Positions 7,838 through 15,789 of a stretch of DNA of 16,634 bases are shown here, piece after piece. Every line of letters starts with the position of its first letter. Within the stretch, counting starts at the first letter, position 1. Position numbers and translations under genes: made by a program. The stretch comes from Bacillota bacterium (GTDB lineage: Bacteria; Bacillota; Clostridia; Lachnospirales; Lachnospiraceae): positions 1-16,634 of the forward strand of contig JAFAEB010000435.1 of the NCBI GenBank assembly GCA_023424235.1. Reading direction: 5' to 3'. The notes below the pieces were generated by a model. The model was not told the DNA's origin and did no database searches. It saw nothing but the letters and a program-made list of their open reading frames with translations.

Positions 7838-9841
7838 ATGTGTGATAATTATAAAAAGAATCTAGAAGATAATAGACCGGTATTCCCTAAACGTGCAGTT
7901 ATAACGGCTGGTATGCCTTATGGCAATAAAGAATTACATTTTGGACACGTAGGAGGTATGTTTGTTCATAGTGATACCTTTGCAAGGTTCTTAAGAGATA
8001 GAATTGGTAGTGAGAATGTTATATTTGTATCAGGTACAGATTGTTATGGTTCTCCAATATTAGAAAGCTATCGTAAATTAAGTAATGAGGAAAATCAACT
8101 TACAATTGAAGATTATGTCGAAAAAAATCATATTAAACAAAAGGAAGTATTAGATAAATATGAAATCAGCTTAGATTTTTATGGAGCATCTGCTTTAAAA
8201 CCAGCTGGTGAAATACACGAGAAGCTATCAAGCGAAATATTTCATAAACTTTATGAAAAGGGTTATTTAGATTTGTTGTCAACACCACAATTTTTTGATC
8301 CAGAGCATAGGGTTTTACTGAATGGTAGACAAGTTATTGGTCGTTGCCCGATAGAAGGTTGCAACTCTGAACAAGCATATTCTGATGAATGCGCATTAGG
8401 CCATCAATACATGCCGTCTGAATTAATTGACCCCAAAAGCACTTTATCAGGAAAAACTCCAGAAGTAATTCATGTAAGTAACTGGTATTTTAAGCTAGAA
8501 GACTGTATGGATATCCTTAAACAAAGAAATGACTATCTAAGAAGGAATACCAATACACGTAAGTACATTCTTAATGCAATGGAGGAATTTTTAAAGCTTC
8601 CAATGATTTATGTACAAAAAAAACAAGTTGAGGACTTAGACTCTTTATTAAATGATATGCCAAAATGTAATGTGATTAACGAGGAGAAAAAGCCAAGTTA
8701 TACCTTTGTATTTGATACATTAAAGGATAGAGATGTAGCAAGAGAGGTATTAGCAAAACATAATATACGTTTTCGAACAGGTAAAACACTGGTACCATTT
8801 CGATTATCAGGTAATATTACTTGGGGTGTAAAAGTTCCTGCAATAGAGGGAGTAAAGGACTTAACCTTCTGGGTATGGCCTGAATCTTTATGGGCACCAA
8901 TATCTTTTACTAAGACCTATTTAGAAGAAAAGGGTATGGAGGATACAGAATGGAAAAATTGGTGGCTTGACAAAGATGCTAAAGTATATCAATTTATGGG
9001 GGAAGATAATATCTATTTCTATGGTATAGCAGAAATGGCTATGTTTGCACGCATACTCCTTAATAATGAAGAGGATGATATTACAAAAATTAATTTGCCA
9101 GAATTAATTGCAAATAATCATGTATTATTTTTAGATAAGAAAGCTAGCAGTAGTTCTAGTATAAAACCTCCGATGGCCAAGGATTTACTAGATTTTTATA
9201 CCCCTGAACAATTAAGAATGCATTTTTTAAGTTTAGGCCTTGCGAATAAAAGTGTTAGCTTTGCTCCAAAGGTATATTTACCAGAAGGAGAACAAGTTGG
9301 GGTAGATACCGTATTAAAAGAAGGAAACTTATTAACCAATGTTTTTAACCGTATCATAAGAACCTACTTTTATACCTTACAAAAGTTTTATGATGGTGTT
9401 ATACCTACTGGTAAAGTTAGTGACGCAGTAGTAAATGAGAGTAAAGAAGCCATATTGAAATATGAAATGCATATGTATCGATATGAATTTCATAGTATTA
9501 CCTATGTATTAGATAGCTATATTAGATTTCTTAATAAACATCAAGTAAATAACCTAAAAGAAGCAGAAAATAATATGGATGAAAGCTTAAGAAAACAAAT
9601 ATTAACCGACTGCTTATATGGAATCAAGACGGCTTTATTATTGTTACATCCTATTGCACCTACTGGATGTGATTTAGTACGTGAATATTTAAACTTTTCA
9701 ACCGATTTGTGGAATTGGGATAATGCTTTCTTAGATGTTTCACATTTTATTATTGACAATAATAAAATGCATAAATTTCTAGAGCCAAAGTTTGATTTTT
9801 TTAAGAAACATGAAAGTCAATTAATGGATGAAATGAAATAG
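7838..9841 (+). CDS. metG: Methionyl-tRNA synthetase-like class I enzyme with degenerate KMSKS
   Basis: Predicted to attach methionine to tRNA-Met, supported by its Met-specific T-box. The Rossmann domain begins ITAGMPYGNKELHFGH, with the HIGH motif as HFGH (34-37), then FVSGTDCYGSP (63-73). A zinc-knuckle-like insert has Cys170, Cys175, Cys185 and His189 instead of the usual four Cys, followed by the MetRS-typical ELIDPKSTLSGKTPE and NWYF. Residues ~259-321 look like an extra ~55-residue insert before WGVKVP (329-334). VYQFMGEDNIYFYG (383-396) matches the family. The KMSKS loop reads KASSS (435-439), so the second Lys is missing. The C-terminal half (~450-667) is the helical anticodon-binding region; the TRBD/EMAP C-terminal domain found in many bacterial MetRS is absent. 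Start ATG 7838 follows AAAGGAG. It could be the sole MetRS, a second copy, or a paralogue with altered function. Confidence 0.88.
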   Translation: MCDNYKKNLEDNRPVFPKRAVITAGMPYGNKELHFGHVGGMFVHSDTFARFLRDRIGSENVIFVSGTDCYGSPILESYRKLSNEENQLTIEDYVEKNHIKQKEVLDKYEISLDFYGASALKPAGEIHEKLSSEIFHKLYEKGYLDLLSTPQFFDPEHRVLLNGRQVIGRCPIEGCNSEQAYSDECALGHQYMPSELIDPKSTLSGKTPEVIHVSNWYFKLEDCMDILKQRNDYLRRNTNTRKYILNAMEEFLKLPMIYVQKKQVEDLDSLLNDMPKCNVINEEKKPSYTFVFDTLKDRDVAREVLAKHNIRFRTGKTLVPFRLSGNITWGVKVPAIEGVKDLTFWVWPESLWAPISFTKTYLEEKGMEDTEWKNWWLDKDAKVYQFMGEDNIYFYGIAEMAMFARILLNNEEDDITKINLPELIANNHVLFLDKKASSSSSIKPPMAKDLLDFYTPEQLRMHFLSLGLANKSVSFAPKVYLPEGEQVGVDTVLKEGNLLTNVFNRIIRTYFYTLQKFYDGVIPTGKVSDAVVNESKEAILKYEMHMYRYEFHSITYVLDSYIRFLNKHQVNNLKEAENNMDESLRKQILTDCLYGIKTALLLLHPIAPTGCDLVREYLNFSTDLWNWDNAFLDVSHFIIDNNKMHKFLEPKFDFFKKHESQLMDEMK

Positions 9842-9867
9842 TAGAATTTAGATTAGATAATTTAAGA

Positions 9868-9942
9868 TGAGCTATTGATGTAGTGAGTGTTGTAATAGAT
9901 ATGCTTGAAATCTATATTATTACTCAAAATATCAGTAGCTCA
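9868..9942 (+). terminator. Long interrupted hairpin after the MetRS-like gene
   Basis: TGAGCTATTGAT (9868-9879) pairs with ATCAGTAGCTCA (9931-9942), 12 pairs with one G-U. The interior continues with a partly paired AT-rich stem (around 9884-9900 with 9910-9925) around a short loop. The stem is followed by CTTATTATTTG, moderately T-rich. It lies 27 bp after the stop codon and before the next promoter, so a transcription terminator is the simplest reading. Confidence 0.55.
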
Positions 9943-9987
9943 CTTATTATTTGTAATACTTTATCACTATATATTGTTAAATTGTTC

Positions 9988-10016
9988 TTGCCATTTTTAT
10001 TAACTTATGGGATAAT
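9988..10016 (+). promoter_or_regulatory. Promoter of the ABC transporter operon
   Basis: TTGCCA (9988-9993) and GATAAT (10011-10016) are separated by exactly 17 bases, with a TG-like TATG just upstream of the -10. It lies 42 bp before the ATPase start and downstream of the hairpin, a suitable position for independent transcription of the pair. Confidence 0.7.
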
Positions 10017-10057
10017 TTAACACAAAAGATTTAAACATTATAGATTTGGGAGGACTT

Positions 10058-10780
10058 ATGCTAGTTGTTAATAATGTTTCAAAGAAATATGGTAAAGTAA
10101 TAGCCAATAATAATATATCTTTTACTGTAAATAACGGTGAGATATCCATATTAGTTGGACCAAATGGAGCAGGTAAATCTACTATAATAAAAAGTATTGC
10201 AGGACTACTTCGTTTTGAGGGTGAAATACTTATTGATGGTCATAAAAATAAGTCGTTACTTGCAAAATCAAAATTAGGTTACATACCAGAGATGCCAGTT
10301 TTATATGATATGGTTACTACTTGGGAGCACATGGAGTTTATTGCAAGAGCTTATGAGTTATCAAATTGGCAAGAACGAGCGAATGCTTTATTTGAAAGGT
10401 TTGAACTTGATGATAAAAAGAAAAAACTAGGTAGTGAATTATCGAAAGGGATGCAGCAAAAGGTAAGTATTTGTTGTGGCTTATTACCAGATCCGAAGGT
10501 AATATTATTCGATGAGCCTTTTGTAGGATTAGATCCTCATGCGATTAAAGAATTAAAGAATTTATTAGTAGAGTATCGGAATGAGGGTAAGGCTATACTC
10601 CTTAGTACTCATATGCTTGATAGTGTAGAGGAATTTTGGGATAGTACAAATATTATGATTAAAGGTGAAATAGCAGCTAGGCGAACCAGAGCTGAAGTAC
10701 AAGGTTCTGGAGAGGATCTAGAAAAATTATTCTTTGACATAACAGAAGTTAAGAAGGAAGGTAAGGAGGAGATACATTGA
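10058..10780 (+). CDS. ABC transporter ATP-binding protein
   Basis: A 240-residue single-domain ABC ATPase that would power the membrane protein encoded next. Motifs: Walker A GPNGAGKST (34-42), YIPE in the Q-loop position (75-78; Glu in place of Gln, common in this exporter subgroup), signature ELSKGMQQK (127-135), Walker B VILFDEP (148-154) and H-loop STHM with His185. I start at ATG 10058 because GGGAGG (10048-10053) lies just before it and MLVVNNVSKKYGK is the usual N terminus. A TTG at 10046 would overlap that site and has none of its own. The stop overlaps the permease start (TTGA). The substrate is not evident; the subgroup includes exporters of peptides or drugs. No inactive-site changes are seen. 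Confidence 0.95.
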   Translation: MLVVNNVSKKYGKVIANNNISFTVNNGEISILVGPNGAGKSTIIKSIAGLLRFEGEILIDGHKNKSLLAKSKLGYIPEMPVLYDMVTTWEHMEFIARAYELSNWQERANALFERFELDDKKKKLGSELSKGMQQKVSICCGLLPDPKVILFDEPFVGLDPHAIKELKNLLVEYRNEGKAILLSTHMLDSVEEFWDSTNIMIKGEIAARRTRAEVQGSGEDLEKLFFDITEVKKEGKEEIH

Positions 10781-12369
10781 AAGCACTAAGTTATCTCTTA
10801 ATTATTACATTAAAGAATCGTATTTTAAGTATTCGAAAAAAGCCAGCTTACCTTATTCTATATGGAATCATTTTTGGAAGTATTATATTAATGTTTCTCT
10901 CTTCCATGCTAGGAGAAAAGAATGAATTAGCAGTTACAAAATTTGCAGATATTCGTATATTATATATGATTATCTTTGCCATCAATCTATTACTTATCAT
11001 TAGCCAAGTGATAACTGGTTTATCGAATGGTTCTACCTTATTTAATATGGCAGATGTGGGGCTATTATTTGTTTCTCCAGTCTCTTCTAAAAAGATTTTA
11101 ATTTATGGATTATTAAAACAGATGGGTACTACCATTATTAGTGCTATTTTTATCTTTTATCAGATACCGACGCTAAGGAAAAGCTTTGGTTTAGGTATGA
11201 TGGCAGTCTTTAATTTATTAATTATTTATGTAATTATATTATTTTTTAGTCAATTAGTTGCTATTGCAACCTATATATTAACCAATGGAAATCAAAGAAG
11301 AAAGCAATCTGTAAAGATAATCTTGGCAACACTTGTCGCTATTTTAATACTGCTTGTATTTTACCAATATCAGATATTAGGAAAAAGTATTATGGAGAGT
11401 ATTTTAAGTCTTTCAAGCAATATTTATTTTCAATGCTTTCCAATCTTAGGTTGGCCAATTATGTTCTTTGAAGGTTTTATGATAGGGAATATGGGAAAAA
11501 TCGTAATCTCATTATTCTTCTTTCTAGTAAGTAGTATTGGTTTAGTATTAATCTTTTCTTTACGTGAAGGAGATTATTACGAAGACGTACTATCAAGTAC
11601 AGAACTTTATTATAGTCGTTTACAAGCGGCTAAAGAAGGAAAAGGTATGGCAGGTGTTAAACCTGTTAAGGTTCGGGAAGAACGAATGGGACTAATAAAA
11701 GGCCATGGTGCAAGTGCAATTTTTTATCGTCATATTCTTGAGAAAAAGAGAACGAGCCGATTTTTATATCTTGATTTATATACGGTACTATGTTCCATAG
11801 GGGCAGGTGTATTTTGTTATTATGTAGATACTAAGTTTTCAGGGTACATTATACTTGCTATTTTAGTTTATATGCAATTATTTTTAACTATGTTTGGTAA
11901 ATTTGCATATGAATTAGGGAAACCTTATATTTATTTAATGCCAGTAAAGTCAATCTATAAACTAATCTATTCCTCCCTTTTTTCATTTATAAAGCCTTGC
12001 TTTGATGGTCTTATAATATTTACTGTAGTATGTATTACAAGTAGAACTTCAATTATATTAAATGTGTTATTGGCCTTAGCCTATATTGTTACCTCTCTGG
12101 TAATGATATGCTATACAATCATTTGCTATAGGGTATTTGGAGGTCAACCAAGTAAAATAATATCAGCAACCTTTGGGGTACTTATTTTTCTATTGATATT
12201 TGGACCATCCATCGGCTTAAGTGCTGCTGCCTATTTCATTTTACCACAAGCTTTAAAAGTATTAGCTATACTTCCATATATTTTTGTGTGTGTGGTGATA
12301 TCCATTTTTACTTTTATCGTTTGTGGAGATATCTTTGATCGTTGTGAATATAGAAGTGGAATGCAATGA
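10777..12369 (+). CDS. Putative ABC exporter membrane subunit
   Basis: A 530-residue integral membrane protein, probably the permease for the preceding ATPase. About twelve hydrophobic segments can be seen, for example near residues 24-42, 60-80, 140-168, 180-197, 241-261, 333-350, 355-375, 407-451, 463-490 and 496-516. Between the two halves is a long charged loop (about 265-330). It resembles the 'putative ABC exporter' family of Firmicutes rather than the short ABC-2 permeases; the name is from general resemblance and length. It starts at TTG 10777, sharing the bases TTGA with the ATPase stop, with AAGGAGG (10763-10769) seven bases upstream, so the two are translationally coupled. No signal peptide. 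Substrate unknown. A strong terminator follows, so the operon is only these two genes. Confidence 0.88.
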   Translation: MKALSYLLIITLKNRILSIRKKPAYLILYGIIFGSIILMFLSSMLGEKNELAVTKFADIRILYMIIFAINLLLIISQVITGLSNGSTLFNMADVGLLFVSPVSSKKILIYGLLKQMGTTIISAIFIFYQIPTLRKSFGLGMMAVFNLLIIYVIILFFSQLVAIATYILTNGNQRRKQSVKIILATLVAILILLVFYQYQILGKSIMESILSLSSNIYFQCFPILGWPIMFFEGFMIGNMGKIVISLFFFLVSSIGLVLIFSLREGDYYEDVLSSTELYYSRLQAAKEGKGMAGVKPVKVREERMGLIKGHGASAIFYRHILEKKRTSRFLYLDLYTVLCSIGAGVFCYYVDTKFSGYIILAILVYMQLFLTMFGKFAYELGKPYIYLMPVKSIYKLIYSSLFSFIKPCFDGLIIFTVVCITSRTSIILNVLLALAYIVTSLVMICYTIICYRVFGGQPSKIISATFGVLIFLLIFGPSIGLSAAAYFILPQALKVLAILPYIFVCVVISIFTFIVCGDIFDRCEYRSGMQ

Positions 12370-12391
12370 TTTAAGTAAAGTTTACAGTCCA

Positions 12392-12438
12392 TTGGGGTAT
12401 GGGAATATGATTATTATTCCTATACCCCAATACTTTTT
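12392..12438 (+). terminator. Intrinsic terminator after the ABC exporter operon
   Basis: TTGGGGTATGGGAAT (12392-12406) pairs with ATTCCTATACCCCAA (12416-12430), 15 pairs with one G-U, around a 9-base loop, followed by TACTTTTT. This is a strong rho-independent terminator for the + strand operon. On the minus strand the flank is not T-rich, so it would serve the convergent lyase gene less well. Confidence 0.88.
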
Positions 12439-12460
12439 ACAGTTTCATTCCTATTAGACA

Positions 12461-14311
12461 TTAGATTATTAATCTAAAGTAATTCGATGCATTTTCAATT
12501 TGTATTCGATAGATATTATGCTTCCAAGCAGTCTGTAATCTTTTATCTGTAATAGGTATTTCTTCCCTATGTATTTTTTTAGCACCTTCAACCTTAATTG
12601 TCCCTAGAGAACCAATAAATATAATATTTTCCTTAATGATAGGTAGTTCATAAGACATAAGTGAAAGGATACAGGAGCCTTCTTCTACTGATGTAGAAGA
12701 ATCAAATTGGTCATAAATTTCAATATACTTATTCTTATATAAGGTAACTTGCCTTACATAGGAGCTTATATTAGCTTCTTTTGGATAGGCTTTACTGATA
12801 TCCATCGATATACTGTTATGATCTTCTAAAAAGGAAACTGAAACATTACTAGCCTTATAGTTAGAGCCGTCTTTTTGCATGTAGCCATTTATAGTAGGCA
12901 GATTATGATAAGCAGACTGCATAGTCCATATTTCATAACGTTTATCTGAAAAGGTTTTTTCTGAATAGGTTTCTACACCAACATCAATAAGAAAAGGTTT
13001 ACCGTTTTTATATATTGTAAAACTACCTGTATCGTTGTGATTATGGTTATCGCCATTTCCACCAGCTTTTACAGCTAGATAATTAGTTGAATCCTTTGTA
13101 AGGAATAAACCAACACTTTCATAATATAGTTCTTTGCACCCTTTAGAACGATTCTTATATTCAAGCATTTCTTTATCGGCGAATAAAGATTGTATCCGAT
13201 AGAATAAGTTTAATTCTTGACTTAGTATTTTATCTTCACAAGCTCTATAGTCCAAAGCCGCAAAGGCCATCATATCCTCATCCTTAATACGTTTGGCAAA
13301 CAAATATTCTCTTGCTCCTGCACGGCCTGCTACAGGTGAAGAATCCGCAAAATTAATATAATAAATATCATCTACATGTACATTATAAATATATTTTGCA
13401 ATATTTCTAATTTTACTTTCCTGATAGAGGGAAGAGTATTGTTTATTCCCAATATGATTTAATACCTCCATAGCATTAAATAAGCAAAGACCAGCATGTC
13501 TATAATAAGTAGGTCCTTCATCACAACAACCATCCTCGCCATATGCTTCTATAAATCTATCTATACTATAAGTAGCATGATATAAGATTTCCTTTTCTAG
13601 ATTTTCTATGGATATATGTTTATTAGCAACAGTTATTACTTTGCTTTTATCATAGTTACTAGTTAGTAAAAAGGTAGTAAGAAGAACATTTTGCGTGCAC
13701 CATATAGTCCAATTGTTTGTGGATTCACCATTACGTCCCATCCACCAAAAATCGTTAGATAGGTAGGGTGTAAGAATTCGATGAGTTAACTCATATTCAA
13801 TACGCCCACAGATATGTTCTGATATGGTATCTAACTTATCTTTAAGTAGGTAGTAAATCATTGCAAGTAAGGCACCTGTTTCACATGCAAATAAGTCTAA
13901 TAAAGGTCTTTTGTAATCTGGAAGGCAATTCTCACCAAAAGAACGGGTATAGGTATTATGGGGTGGAAGTTGCCATCCACTTTCTTCGCATATAAACATA
14001 ATTCCATCTACGATTGCATCGATATATCTACCTTTTTGATCGATACATTCAGCAATAACGAAGGTATTTAACTTTCTTCTGCGTTCCATGTAAGCATCTT
14101 CAAATAAAACTCTTCTTCCACTTCTAAAATAATCCATATATAAAGTAGCAGGAATTGCTGGATAATGATAGGGAAGATAACTATCTGCTAAATCTAGTAT
14201 TTCAGCTTTTCGCTCTTTATTAAGTGAATCCCAGGATTCTTTATCATGAATGGAAGGAAATGGTTTAAAGTCGAGAAAATTATTTATATGATTGGTTTGC
14301 TCTAAAAACAT
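12461..14311 (-). CDS. Heparinase II/III-like family protein, cytoplasmic
   Basis: A 616-residue protein of the heparinase II/III-like superfamily, predicted to cleave uronic-acid-containing polysaccharide or oligosaccharide by beta-elimination. The N-terminal two-thirds is an (alpha/alpha) toroid-like region with FWWMGRNGESTNNWTIWC (188-205) and DGCCDEGPTYYRHAG (260-274). The C-terminal beta-rich part begins at the hallmark GDNHNHNDTGSF (420-431), which supplies catalytic/metal-region histidines, followed by IDVGVETYS and YHNLPTING. There is no signal peptide or lipobox, so it should act inside the cell on imported oligomers. Start ATG 14311 has AAAGGAGG six bases upstream. It is divergent from the GH88 gene and probably shares its control region. 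The substrate (heparan, chondroitin, hyaluronan, alginate or a plant glucuronan) cannot be decided. Confidence 0.9.
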   Translation of the reverse strand: MFLEQTNHINNFLDFKPFPSIHDKESWDSLNKERKAEILDLADSYLPYHYPAIPATLYMDYFRSGRRVLFEDAYMERRRKLNTFVIAECIDQKGRYIDAIVDGIMFICEESGWQLPPHNTYTRSFGENCLPDYKRPLLDLFACETGALLAMIYYLLKDKLDTISEHICGRIEYELTHRILTPYLSNDFWWMGRNGESTNNWTIWCTQNVLLTTFLLTSNYDKSKVITVANKHISIENLEKEILYHATYSIDRFIEAYGEDGCCDEGPTYYRHAGLCLFNAMEVLNHIGNKQYSSLYQESKIRNIAKYIYNVHVDDIYYINFADSSPVAGRAGAREYLFAKRIKDEDMMAFAALDYRACEDKILSQELNLFYRIQSLFADKEMLEYKNRSKGCKELYYESVGLFLTKDSTNYLAVKAGGNGDNHNHNDTGSFTIYKNGKPFLIDVGVETYSEKTFSDKRYEIWTMQSAYHNLPTINGYMQKDGSNYKASNVSVSFLEDHNSISMDISKAYPKEANISSYVRQVTLYKNKYIEIYDQFDSSTSVEEGSCILSLMSYELPIIKENIIFIGSLGTIKVEGAKKIHREEIPITDKRLQTAWKHNIYRIQIENASNYFRLII

Positions 14312-14375
14312 ACAAAACCTCCTTTAATATACGTAAAAATAAGAAGTCGATTGGAATTTCAAAAATAATCATAAT

Positions 14376-14422
14376 ATTGTATTATAACTATAGAAAAAAT
14401 GATGTTATAATACAATGTATTA
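14376..14422. promoter_or_regulatory. Perfect inverted repeat with overlapping divergent -10 elements
   Basis: ATTGTATTATAAC (14376-14388) and GTTATAATACAAT (14404-14416) are perfect reverse complements separated by 15 bases. Each arm, read outwards, contains TATAAT: plus strand 14406-14411 and minus strand 14386-14381. This suggests divergent promoters for GH88 and the minus-strand lyase, each with its -35 region lying in the other arm (poor match, TATAAC). The right arm also belongs to a second palindrome, TAATAC-AAT-GTATTA (14408-14422). A regulator binding here would affect both directions; the regulator is not in the window. Confidence 0.55.
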
Positions 14423-14528
14423 AATTCTTCTATGCATATAAATTTTTATCAAATTATACATTGTTAATATTATATAGAACATGTACAATTTTAAAAATGG
14501 AGATTATGTAAGAAAGATAGGAGTGCTT

Positions 14529-15692
14529 ATGTTAAGATTTAAAGATAAACCTCTTATAAGCGATGAAGAGGTCGAAAAAGCGATAAAATTTTGTGCCTTA
14601 CAAGATAAAGGCCTATTAAAGGATTTTACCTACAAATTTAAAAAGGCATATAGTATAAATCAATTTTATGAAGCAACAGATAATACAGATTGGACAGAAG
14701 GCTTTTGGACAGGGGAGTTATGGCTTAATTACGAACATACGAAAGACGAAGCATTTAAAGATTCTGCTAATATACAAATTGATAGCTTTTTACATCGTAT
14801 TAAAAACAAAATAAATGTAAACCATCATGATATGGGATTTTTGTATTCTTTGTCATGCGTTGCTGGCTATAAACTAACAGCAAATGAAAATGGGAAAGAA
14901 GCAGCTATATTAGCAGCAAAACAACTCATTTCTAGATATCACGAAAATGGTGAATATATTCAAGCCTGGGGTAGTATGAATAGTCCAGAAAATTGTAGAC
15001 TTATTATAGATTGTTTATTAAATCTACCACTTCTTTATTGGGCATCTGAAGTAACAGGGGATTTAAGCTATAGTACGATCGCAAAGAAACATATACATAC
15101 TACCTTAAAGCATGTTATTAGAGAGGATTACTCCACCTGGCATACTTATTTTTTTCATCATGAAACCGGTTTACCGAGTCATGGAGCAACCTGTCAAGGC
15201 TATAAAGATGGGTCTGCATGGGCAAGAGGTCAAGCCTGGGGGATATATGGTATTGCATTAAGTTATCGTTATACCAAGGAGGAATCTTATATTCCATTAT
15301 TTAAAAAGGTAACCAATTATTTTCTTCGTCACCTACCAGAGGATATGGTGCCATATTGGGATCTGTGTTTTATGGAAGGGGATGAACCAAGAGATTCTTC
15401 CAGTGCTGCCATAGCAGTATGCGGTATGCTTGAAATGGCAAAATATTTAGAAGGAGAGGATAGTAAGTATTATATTGAGATTGCTAAGAAAATATTAAAA
15501 TCTTTATACGATAACTATGCTGTTAGAGATGTTACGAAGTCCAATGGTTTAATACTTCATGGTACTTATTCCAATCGTTCTCCATACAATACATGCAATC
15601 ATTATGGTGTGAATGAATGTACAAATTGGGGCGATTATTTTTATCTTGAAGGATTAACAAGATTAAGTAAGGACTGGAACTTATACTGGTAA
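14529..15692 (+). CDS. Unsaturated glucuronyl hydrolase, GH88 family
   Basis: Predicted to hydrolyse the 4,5-unsaturated glucuronyl residue left at the non-reducing end of oligosaccharides by polysaccharide lyases. I start at ATG 14529 (387 residues, MLRFKDKPLISDEE), which has ATAGGAG (14517-14523) five bases upstream; the earlier in-frame ATG at 14481 has no ribosome binding site. Family blocks: TEGFWTGELWLNYE (56-69), HHDMGF (99-104) with the first catalytic-type Asp101, RLIIDCLLNLPLLYW (157-171) with Asp161, GYKDGSAWARGQAW (224-237), and DSSSAAIAVCG (289-299). The spacing of the two Asp residues (60) is close to that of characterised UGL enzymes. No signal peptide, so cytoplasmic. It sits between two heparinase II/III-like genes, matching a lyase-then-hydrolase pathway. 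GH105, a relative acting on rhamnogalacturonan products, is the main alternative. Confidence 0.92.
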   Translation: MLRFKDKPLISDEEVEKAIKFCALQDKGLLKDFTYKFKKAYSINQFYEATDNTDWTEGFWTGELWLNYEHTKDEAFKDSANIQIDSFLHRIKNKINVNHHDMGFLYSLSCVAGYKLTANENGKEAAILAAKQLISRYHENGEYIQAWGSMNSPENCRLIIDCLLNLPLLYWASEVTGDLSYSTIAKKHIHTTLKHVIREDYSTWHTYFFHHETGLPSHGATCQGYKDGSAWARGQAWGIYGIALSYRYTKEESYIPLFKKVTNYFLRHLPEDMVPYWDLCFMEGDEPRDSSSAAIAVCGMLEMAKYLEGEDSKYYIEIAKKILKSLYDNYAVRDVTKSNGLILHGTYSNRSPYNTCNHYGVNECTNWGDYFYLEGLTRLSKDWNLYW

Positions 15693-15789
15693 GTTGAACG
15701 GTTTATTCTTTACTAGTTTAGACTTGTATGGGTGTTAATTGATAAATTTAATGTACCTAAATGTAAATTAACATTGAATAGGAGAAAGT

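Noticed and set aside
9541..9759. Minus-strand open frame opposite the 3' end of the MetRS-like gene
   Set aside because: It is fully inside a conserved coding region and has no initiation signals.
14481..14528. Upstream ATG as the GH88 start
   Set aside because: No ribosome binding site precedes it, the extra 16 residues do not resemble the family N terminus, and ATG 14529 has a well-spaced AUAGGAG.
15161..15174. Catabolite-responsive (cre) site TGAAACCGGTTTAC
   Set aside because: It fails the conserved C near the 3' end of the cre consensus and lies deep inside the GH88 coding sequence.
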